Assembly: GCA_038501625.1 (NCBI GenBank)
Contig: JAZAYU010000053.1
Span: forward strand, 4,574,501 to 4,638,500
DNA length: 64,000 nt
Reading direction: 5' to 3'
Source: Corbicula japonica
Lineage: Eukaryota > Mollusca > Bivalvia > Venerida > Cyrenidae
Positions 45,408-56,200 of this stretch are shown piece by piece. The position numbers and the translations under genes are program-made. The notes beneath the pieces are model-generated. The model did no database searches. It was given only the letters and a program-made list of their open reading frames with translations, and was not told the DNA's origin. How positions within the stretch are numbered: position 1 is the first letter of the stretch; each line of letters starts with the position of its first letter.

Positions 45408-46587
45408 TCAAATCTTAAATGGATTAAGGCCTTCCTAGATGACAGACAACAATCAGTTGTCATAAATGGCATATGCTCTCCTTCCATTCCTGTTTCCTCT
45501 GGGGTTCCTCAAGGCTCGGTGCTTGGGCCCCTACTATTTCTTGCATATATAAATGACCTACCAGAAAACATACAATCCAAAGTAAGGCTATTTGCTGACG
45601 ACACAGCCATCTACTTAACACTCACATCCAAAAATCAATCAAAAGTCCTCCAAAATGACCTATGCACACTTGAAAAATGGAGCCATGACTGGGATATGGA
45701 GTTTAACCCGTCCAAATGCCAGGTGATCCATGTTACTAGGTCCAAAACACCGGTACAAAATAAATATTCCTTGTATGGTATTCAGTTGGCTTCAACCTCC
45801 TCGGCTAGATACCTAGGGGTTGACATTACATCAGACTTGACCTGGGATACCCACATTAACAGAGTAACTAAAAAAGCCAGTTGTAGCTTGGGCTTCCTGC
45901 GCAGGAATATAAAAACTCACTCTGAACCCCTCAAAGCAACAGCCTACAAAATGTTAGTAAGACCCCAGTTGGAGTATTGCTCCTCTGTCTGGTCACCGTA
46001 CACGGACACGCTAACAAACCAGATCGAGGCAGTGCAACGCAGGGCAGCGCGATGGGTCAAGAATGATTTTGGACGACTTTCTAGTGTATCAGAGATGCTT
46101 GAGTCCCTACACTGGCGCAAATTAGATCAACGGCGCATAGATTGTCGTCTCGCCATGATGTATAAGATAACCAACTCTCTTGTGGAGATTCCCATTTCTG
46201 GAAACCTTATCCCAATGACTAGGAAGTCAAGACATTCTCACCCATTGGCTTATCAACTTATTACTGCTACAACTGATTATTACAAATACTCATTTTTCCC
46301 TCGAGCGATATTCCATTGGAACAATCTACCACCAGACATTGTCTCATGTCAGACGATTGAGCAGTTCAACAAAGCTGTAGGCTGTGTTGGACATGTCTCC
46401 CCATAAGCTAACATAGTACACTTTTACTTTTAACATAACCCCTCTATCTTTCTTTTTTTACAGCTCTTTTAAACCCTATCCATTCTTAATCTTTATTCTT
46501 TACTAACAGTCTCCCAGCAGACGCGCAAAATGTCTAGGTCCCCATCAGGAGTTACATTACTGGAAGATAGATAGATAGATAGAGTTA

Positions 46588-47039
46588 AATTATTAATAGA
46601 AGTGTTATCGAAATTTCAAACATGTCCGACTACTGCTACAGATAAGCTAAATATTCACAAGGATATTTAACGAACGTCTTACCATCAACTTTTTTCTATA
46701 GAATAGATAACCGAATATTAATATTAATCATAAAAATGCAGAAAGCCATCACATAATTAACGCATGAGGTAAAAATGAGCAATTTTACAATATAGATTTT
46801 TCTTGCCACGACATTTGGGTACGAAACATTTAGGGAACTAAACGGAACGTAAAAATATTTCAAACCAACAAGAAATGTGCATATATATTAATATCATGTA
46901 AACATTATCTCGGATTTCCTAAAATATTGATAGCTAAGTAATTCATTTCGTTCTTACACCAATACTTTATTTTACGACATATGTCACAAGTCGTTGACCT
47001 TCCTTGCGAAACCGGGAGGGGAACATTTTGTCACTTAAA
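46588..47039. promoter_or_regulatory. Presumed UQCRFS1 upstream region
   Basis: Sequence just before the UQCRFS1 ATG. No TATA or other defined element is identified; AAACCGGGAGGGGAAC about 30 bp before the ATG is the only GC-rich spot. Confidence 0.3.
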
Positions 47040-47217
47040 ATGATTTCAATACCAAAATCTGCGGTTTTTACCGCTACAGCTCAAATAGTAAATTCTTCGG
47101 TTACTCCAACTGCTCCTGTTTTGTCGCAAAAGTTACACAGACTCTTTACACAAAAGCCCAAGAAAGGGAGCATAAAGTTGCCTAGGACGGCAATCACTGC
47201 TTGTGTTGGTTTCGGAG
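47040..47217 (+). CDS. UQCRFS1: UQCRFS1 exon 1
   Basis: ATG to GGAG|GTAAAA. Encodes [20 protein letters not shown]... to ITACVGFG; few acidic residues, several Lys/Arg, as expected for a mitochondrial targeting sequence. Phase 1 donor. Confidence 0.88.
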
Positions 47218-50200
47218 GTAAAACGTTGCTTACCATTAGGAATATCATGTTTAAACGTTGATTGTCAAAGATTAATACAGGCTTCCCTTAATACAAATTG
47301 TTGAAATTTTTTTCTGTTTTAGTTGTACAAAAACTGGTTTTTTTTATGAGATATTTTTAGATATTTTGTACTAGGATCATTTTTTTCTACAATTTTTGTA
47401 TGAGCCGACCTGTCTGTTATCAACAGATATATTTTTAGAGTCTACACAAAATAAACAAACATGTTTTGTTTCAGCAGAGTCCATCTGTAATCAGTCTATC
47501 CACATCAAATTTACAATCAACTGACATTTGATAGTTGGGGTCTTCCCCTGGAAAAAATTCCCCAACGAAAATCCCCTTTCCCCTTGTAAAGTGATAATTT
47601 TTAGCAAACAGTAAACAAACTCTTAATTTTTTGTTTATTTTAATCCATTTCATGTAAAATCAGCACAATTTTATTTGAAAGACATTACTTAATAGGTACT
47701 CGCTAAGTCACAGACACTTGTCCTGGTCGTCACTCAAAAATTACTGGTAGATTGACTGGATTATCGTCGTGTTGAAAATAAAGCTAGAATGCACCAGCCA
47801 GTTTAAAATGGAAACAATAGTTGAGTTCTGTTAGCGAGCGTGCGGCCGTAATTGTGGCTAGAATAACGACATGTTTGCCGCATTTCATGCTAACATATGT
47901 CCCATGTACTTCCGAAAAGAAAATCACAACCATTGATTTAGGCAGTCATAGTAAATTTTAACTCCGCCTTTATTCTCTCAGGTAACACATTTATGTGTAG
48001 ATATTAAAAACTGCTTTGTTAAAACGTTGTGAAAAGCTCCGCCCACTTGAAAAATAAAAACCAATCTATTAAACGCATGTGCATGCCGGTCTAGTTATCA
48101 CCGAGGAATGTACCATACTCATTCATGTAATTGCCACACTTTTTTACCCGATTTTTAGCTCACCTGAGCACTTGTGCTCATGGTGAGCTTTTAGGATCGC
48201 CCTGTGTCTGTCGTGCGTCATGCGTCGTCAATTTTTGCTTTAAACAACATCTCCTCTTAAACCCCTGGGCCAAAGTTGATGAAACTTGCCACGGATGTTC
48301 CTTGCATGAAGCTCTTCCAAAGTTGTTCAAAGAAATCAATTCCATGCAGATTTCTGGTTGCCATGGCAACCGAAAGGAAAAACTTTAAAAATCTTCTTGT
48401 CTGAAACCACAAGGCCTAGAGCTTAGATATTTGGCATTTAGCACCCTCTAGTTGAACTCTACAAAGATTGTTCAAATTACAGTAGACTCCACGAAATCGG
48501 GTATCGGCTATAAGAATATATCGGCAAATGGGGTACGATTTTCGAACACAAAACCATTTCCTATATAAGCAATGTAAATTTTATCGGCCATACAGGTATC
48601 GGATAAGAGAATATATCGCCAAATCGAATAGAAAATTTGCAATTTTTTTTGCCAAAACTGATTGAAATCGAATATTTTCATCGCCTGTTTACAGGAAATG
48701 ACACCGGATGTACCGTTTATCGTCCGTATCAAAGCTTATGACACCCTTATTATTTGTCTATTGTCAGCTGATAAATCCAATAAATTTTTTGACAGCGATG
48801 AACAGGGACAGTGAAGCCTCCGGGCAAACAAACTGTAACCTGTCACCTCTTTTAAACAGCTTATTCAATATGGCATTAAAATCTGTTACAAATACACAGC
48901 AGCCTAGGACTATCCATTATCAAGACGTTATTGGTACATGTACTTACAATAATCCACGTTTAAATTCCATTGTCTCTTTTTAATTATCGCATAAATTAAT
49001 CCGCACAATTCAGAAACAAACAAAAGGTAATTTCTCAATCATGTTTAAAAAACACTCATAGATTTTTGTACATTTCTTTGATCCGTCTTCCATGTTAATT
49101 TCATACAGAGACTGAATTTGATTGACAGTCAGTATGAAGGTAAACATTGATACCAACCGTCAATGAAATGCAACTTCAAAGGAAATTGTCCGCTCGTATC
49201 AAGGCTGTGTTTTTTTGTCGGCTCCGCTTTGAAATCGCTTGATCTACAAAACTGTGTACGTGACATTTCACATTTTTATCTGGGTTAAATTGGTTGATGA
49301 TGCAATAATACTGAAATATGATACTTGAGATAAAATTATGGAATATGTCCGCATTGGTTAGTGTTTTAATACTTATTTCACATTCACGTTGTAAATGTCG
49401 CAGTAGCATAATATAATTTGAAATTTCGATTTTGTAGCAGAACATGACAAAAGGGTCGGTTAATCAATAAATAAACATATAAAATAATGCATATTTATCC
49501 AGAACACGATCTACCTGACCTCCCTTGTCAACAAATATATGCAGATTTCATGATGAATACGATTACCAGCCAATCGGGTACTCCGGGCAATAGAATATTT
49601 TTAGCTGACAATTTGTGTATTCGATTTGCTGGAGTCTACTGTATTTCCCTGGGGTCAAAATTGGCCCCGCCCCAGGGGTAACTTCATTTTATATAGACTT
49701 ATATAGGAAAAACTTTAAAAATCTTCTTGTCTGAAACCACAAGGCCTAGAGCTTAGATATTTGGCATTTAGCATCCTCTAGTGGAACTCTACAAAGATTG
49801 TTCAAATTATTTCCCTGGGGTCAAAATTGGCCCTGCCCCAGGGGTCACTTCATTTTACATAGACTTATATGGGAAAAACTTTAAAAATCTTCTTGTCTGA
49901 AACCACAAGGCCTTGAGCTTAGATATTTGGCATTTAGCACCCTCTAGTGGAACTCTACAAAGATTGTTCAAATTATTTCCCTGGGGTCAAAATTGGCCCC
50001 GCCCCAGGGGTCACTTCATTTTACATAGACTTATATAGGAAATATTTAAAAATCTTCTTCTCACAAACCACAATCATTGTCAATGTGTACAGCTTAGATA
50101 TTTTGTGAGTAGCATTGCCTAATGGATGTCTACTAAATTTGTTCAAATTATGTCCCCTGGGCCAAATCTGCCACGCCCTAGGGTTCTCTTGGTTTACATA

Positions 50201-53200
50201 TAGGTATATAGGAAAAACATGAAAAATCATTTTTCTCCAAAACTAATAGGACTAGATCTTAGATATTTGGTGCTGAGTATTGTGTAGAGACCCTTTATCA
50301 ACTTTGTTTAAAAGTTGGCCCTGGGGTCAAAATTGTCCCCGCCCCGGGGGCCCTTAATATGTGAAAAAGGCAAACTTTAAAAATCTTTCTACTTGAAACC
50401 TCAATGCCTAAAGCTTAGATATTTGGTATGTAGCATTGTCTAGTGGATGTCTACCAAGTCTGTTCAAATTATGTCCCCTGGGCCGAAATTGGCGACACCC
50501 CAGGGTTCTCTTAGTTTACATTGATTTATATAGGAAAACATAAATAATCATTTTTCTCTGAAACTAATGCGACTAGACCTTAGATATTTCGTGTTGAGTA
50601 TTGTGAAGAGACCCTTTACCAGCATTATTTAAATGTAGGCCCTGGGGTAAAGCTGAGAGTACTTTTGTACTCAGGTGAGCGCTATAGGGCCATGATGCCA
50701 TGATGCAACTAATGCGACTAGACCTTAGATATTTGGTGTTGAGTATTGTGGAGAGACCCTTTACCAACATTGTTTAAATGTTGGCCCTAGGGTCAATATT
50801 GGCCCTGCCACGGGGGCCCTTAATATGTGAAAAAGGCAAACTTTAAAAATCTTCTTACTGGAAACCTCAATGCCTTAAGCTTAGATATTTGGTATGTAGC
50901 ATTGTCTAGTGGATATCTACCAAGTTTGTTCAAATTATGTCCCCTGGGCCAAAATTGGCCACGCCCCAGGGTTCTCTTAGTTTACATTGATTTATATGGG
51001 AGAACATAAATAATCATTTTTCTCTGAAACTAATGCGACTAGACCTTAGATATTTCGTGTTGAGTATTGTGAAGAGCCCCTTTACCAGCATTATTTAAAT
51101 GTAGGCCATGGGGTAAAGCTGAGAGTACTTTTGTACTCAGGTGAGCGCTATAGGGCCATGATGGCCCTCTTGTATCGTTAAGGAGTTGGAGGTGCAGCCA
51201 TTCCCTGGGTGTAAGGCCTTGTGACTTTTTTTTCTAGAACGATTCTGCCGATTTTTGGGACGCAATGCGTTTACTTCGTGATATTATCACATGACCTCTC
51301 TTAATAGGAGAACGAGGTAGCGCCGGTAGCATTCTAATTTTATTAATATATTTTCTTTAACAATGCATTATAATATTAAAACACTAACCAACGTGAACAT
51401 ATTCCATAATTTATAAATTACTTCCCAGTTTTATGTCGTATCATACTTCAGAATTATTGCGTCATCAAACAATTTCACCCAGCTAAAATGTCACATGCAC
51501 ACTACCAGGCAGATCAAAGGATTTCATAGCGGAGCCGATAAAACAACACAGCCTTGATACTAGCCGACAATTTCTTTGAAGTTGTATTTCATAGACAGGA
51601 AATATCAATGTTTAACTCCATACCACCTGTCAATAAAACGTAACCTCCATATGAAATAAACAGGATGGTTGATCAAAGCAAAATGTACATATATAAACTA
51701 AAGGTTTTAAAACAAGTTTGTGAAATTACCGGTACATGTATACAGAAATATTTTAAACTTATACAGATTTTTTTTATACGATATTTCTATAAAAATAAAA
51801 TGATTTAAAGTTCAAGGTCCATTCATACGTAACTAAGAATCACAATCATTTGTACAAGTTTGTACATAATCTGTTACTGTTAATAGTCACTAATTGACAA
51901 GTTATTCTATTCTGTCAGAGCCACTAATTGACAAGTTATTCTCACCTGTCCCCTGGGCCCCCAGAGAAGATGGTGACATGTTGAGAAGGTGCGAAATAAC
52001 TTATTGACACTTGACCTTTGAGAGGACATGAGTAGCTCAATTTTCCTTTAAAAACCTGCCCACCAAACTCTAACATTTATTTCTCTCAAGCAATTGTCAA
52101 TCAAAGAGTTTCTCTCATATTTATTGTCACTCGGACCTTACCTTCAAATTGTCGAATACCTAAAAAATGTCATGGGTCCAGTCTACAAATTGTACACAGC
52201 AAAGGAAAAGTTAGCAGTAAGAGCGTATGCTGAAGTCCACGGGCAGCGACGGCGATTACAGTGAATTCGAGGGTTATGAAGAGTCCGACATCAGAAAATC
52301 ATAGACTTGTGATACTGCATTACTTCATTGTCCTTCTAAGGGCAACAAGGCCCCTCGGTGCCACCACAAATATTCCAGAAGGAATTAACCATTCCAATTG
52401 TCTTAAACTGTCAGATTAGATCCACGTCGAAATTTAATAAATAGTAATTATAATGCGCTAATCAATTTTTTCAACAATTATTGGTACGTTACTGAACGAC
52501 CATCATTGTCTTTATCGATTACGCAGTATTAAGGTTGTTACTCCCCCTTTTATTCTCTTTCCATGATGCAAAATGGCCGTTGATTTTTACTGTCATTTTA
52601 TGGGGAAAAATGCGGGTCCACGGGTCAAACCATTAAATTGGATTTCTGGATACGCGATATAGCGGATTGTGATAAGCTGAGCTCCACTGAATAAACTGTG
52701 CAGCCTTTACATTGATTTAGAATTTTTCTTCAAATTTTGCGGTCATTTTGGGGGTGCGGCAATAACACGGGTGCGACCATTACATGAGCGAGTACGGTAC
52801 TTGGACACCAGGCAAAAAAGAAGAATCTGTTATGCTGATAATTGACAATTATTTGAAGATTAACTGAGTACATTCTAGTTGTCGTATATCGTCTTCGTTA
52901 TGCTTTTAAACGGATTCGGCCTGTTTGCATGGTTAGGTAAAAAGAACCATGAATAATGCAAAATACAAACAACTGAATACGGCGCCATGTTCTGACACAA
53001 AATACGAATCGTCAGGGGAATCACACATTAAAAAATGTGCCAGGATTTCATTTTTATCCCAAGAATTTTATAACACGTATCTTCCGGCACATTCATTGAT
53101 GTCCAAATTCAAGATGCGACTCACAACTACAATAAAAATTAATTATCTTGACATTAAAAAGTCCATGTACCGTCTAGTGGGGGTTCAGTGGGATTGCTTG

Positions 53201-56200
53201 AACCCACATTTTGAGCAGCAATATTTAATTTTCATAGGGAATTTAGCTATTAAGCTGAAAATTATCAGCCTCGGGCTGATATGACTACCCTTGGTCCAAT
53301 AACAAGGCCAATATGAATTCACTTGTTTAATAACATTATAATTATAACAATCAGACATGCTAAAGATAAATCAGGGCCATATCGTCTTGGACTGGGTTGT
53401 ATCATCTGCCATCCTGGGCTCTAATGTTAACTAAAAATTGGGCCTTATTGGTGATGGACCAAAATATTCCTAATTCTTTAAAGTATTCTGCTATCAGTTA
53501 TAGCTATATGTTACACTTCTCTTGTTTTATTACAGGCCCCACTCAAGTGCGCCTTGCTCACTCTGACATCAGAGTACCTGACTTTTCAGACTACAGAAAA
53601 GAAGGAAATATAGATAACCATGCACCCAACGAGAGTGCCACCTCCAGTCGAATGTATGCCTACCTACTTGCAGGAGGTAATGTGAGTTATAAAACTGTAA
53701 AACCCATGAATTTTCAGTGACTTATACAAAAAATGGTTTTTGTATATTTACTATCACATAATTATCTATTCATTTGTGAAGAGATAAATATATACTGAAA
53801 TAGCCATAAATGATCAGTTCGCCACAGCATGATAATGTGTGGCATACAGCAGCCATGATAATGATAGTCTTGAAGGTCAAGGTCACTGTTAGATTTGATT
53901 TCTTAATAAATTTTGTGTCATTCAGTCAAGAATTTTGTATCAACCCTCATTTGACCATAAAAATTAAAATTATTTTTTTTAGGTGAGTCCATTATAAATA
54001 TTCATTGGATAAAGTGTTAATTTGTTGAGAACTATTTGTGTTTACTTGCAGCGGGAGCCCTGGGTGGTGTGTATTGTGGGAAGAACCTCGTTCATGGGCT
54101 TATTGGTAGCTTGGCTGCCTCTAAAGATGTGCTCGCTATGGCCAAGATTGAAGTTAAACTCGACGATATCCCAGAGGGGAAAACTATGGTATTCAAATGG
54201 CGAGGCAAACCCTTGTTTATCCGACATCGTAGTGAAGAAGATATTGATACAGAAAAGAATGTGAATTTAGCCGAGCTGAGAGACCCTCAGCATGATGATG
54301 ATCGAGTACAGAACCCCAAGTGGCTCGTAGTAATTGGGGTCTGCACACATTTAGGTATACTTTACATATAGTACTTAGTTGTATTATTAATATATTATAA
54401 ATACATATATGTCCTTTTTTATGCCCCCACAAAGTGGGAAGCTTATAGAGTTGAACATATATATTAAAATCAAGTGAAGAAATAAGTAGTAAAGTGCAAT
54501 AAACACAAGGTATAACTAGCAACAATCTGATTATGACCCCATTAGCCAATATTCATTAAATTTGGTTAGATAGTTTATGATAAAGTTTTTTTTTTCATTT
54601 TACTAGCATCAAAGTAATTGAACTTCACTTGAAGATTTTTACCTGTGCTCAAGGTTATAAAACTGCGTTTAGAAACCAGTCTCAAATCTCAAGCATCTGA
54701 TTGGCTGAAATGGCGACCATTTTCCGCAAATTCAATTTGAATGTCATAGGTGTCACAACAAAATGGCAACGTCATTGCTTCTTATTCGCACGTATCGTGA
54801 TGTCATGTATCTTCGAAATATTTCGCCTTTCCAAATATTATCCATATTGCTGTTGCAAGCTAAATTTTTATAAATAAAAGAAAGCCAAATAACATAAAGC
54901 TATCTGTTTATTCTAGCTTTAATTTTTTTAATATATTGTAATTATCTGATCAAAATGTACCACCAGGTGATTGTACACATGTGCACACGTTTACTTCTGC
55001 TTCTACCTTTTTCATCTTCTTTCTCTGTCAGTTGCATGCAAAATTTTATGTAATTAAAACATAAATTGGTAAATAAAAACAATATTATGTTAATGTCAAG
55101 GCAGGAAAACCAAAACAGAAAAGTGAACAGAGTACTACCATGACCGCTTTTATGTAACTTTACTTTACGAGAAAAAACCTTAGTTTGATCATTAATAATG
55201 ATTATACACAACATGAAATGCAAATTACTTCAATAAATGCAAGATCTTTCTAAAAACAACAATAACAACAAACAGTATTAACACTTTGACGGGACAAAAT
55301 ATCTAACCCTTTATATACTAGTATTCGGATGTTATTGCATGCGCGATCTTTGTAGATACAGATCAGCCGGCACATCCGTCATGTCTGATTAGGATCTACA
55401 CTGGTCGCTAATTGGTCCGAAATAACCTAATGTACCAAAAAGCGAGCAGTATAGATCCTGATTGAATTCGCTGGTGGATCTGTATCTTCACTGTTCGCCC
55501 ATGAACAACATGCCTATTCCTAGGAGTACAGATTGCTGATGTATCTGGTTATCACAGCGACATGTTTGCAATGTTCATGTTCACGATTGTCGGTCCTGTG
55601 AAAAATAATTTATCAAATTTGTACAATAAATTTTATTGTTCAGCAATTTGTTTAAACCGGTTTTACCTGATCGCTTGAATGCAATTTTTAAATGAACAGG
55701 TCTGTAGCCTTTCCCAGCCAGAATTGTAGCTTGTTTCTTACTTAACACTTTGTGTTCAATTAAAATGCCATACGACTGCAAATTTTGTTTTTCATTTGAA
55801 AGGCGCTGAATAGTGTACACTATGTGTCCAACTGTAATTAACTGCTCAGTGAATGGAACAGTGCTGGGGATCAGTTCACAGAGTGCATCCACGTCGTCAA
55901 CTGCAGTGTGCTCGTTGTATTTTTTTCTAGCAAATCTTTAACGAGCGCGTACTGGTTATATCCCTTTCTACCTCGACCTGGGAATGCTTGCTCAAACATT
56001 TTCTTTGTGTCGATGAACCTTTCAATTTTAGATAACGAGGCAGTTGAGTCATATCTCAGGCATGTACTGACCAAAATCCTGGCATCAAAAGGTGCATTGT
56101 GAGCAAACAAAATCGTACTATTAAATTCAGAAAGCCAATTTATAAATAACTGCAGAGCAGCAGCATTCTTGTTACAAAATTGCAAAGCCACATACTCATA

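Larger units (their letters stand above)
44838..46406 (+). pseudogene. Non-LTR reverse transcriptase fragment interrupted by a SINE
   Basis: The frame starts within the thumb-proximal EHIVSSSI region and shows LLDFSKAFDKV (RT motif A). After the SINE it continues with SSGVPQGSVLGPLLFLAYIN (motif B), RLFADDTAIY (motif C with the catalytic DD) and ARYLGVDITSDLTW. A C-terminal LEYCSSVWSPYT/QRRAARWV region follows, as in CR1/jockey proteins. The stop is TAA at 46404-46406. Apart from truncation and the SINE insertion the frame is open, so the copy is young. Family role: target-primed reverse transcription. This copy cannot act by itself because it lacks the endonuclease and is broken after GSNLKW. 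Confidence 0.88.
44838..46587 (+). mobile_element. 5'-truncated CR1/jockey-like LINE
   Basis: Coding 44838-46406 plus about 180 bp of 3' sequence ending in (GATA)n at 46569-46587. The endonuclease and ORF1 are absent. Truncation at the 5' end and a simple-repeat tail are typical of CR1/L2/jockey-group LINEs. Confidence 0.8.

Noticed and set aside
47004..47039. Upstream TTG start for UQCRFS1 extending the N-terminus by 12 codons
   Set aside because: An ATG follows in frame and gives a normal mitochondrial presequence; TTG starts are not expected here.
50573..51009. Short ORFs in the UQCRFS1 intron 1 array
   Set aside because: They repeat with the tandem units and have no family resemblance.
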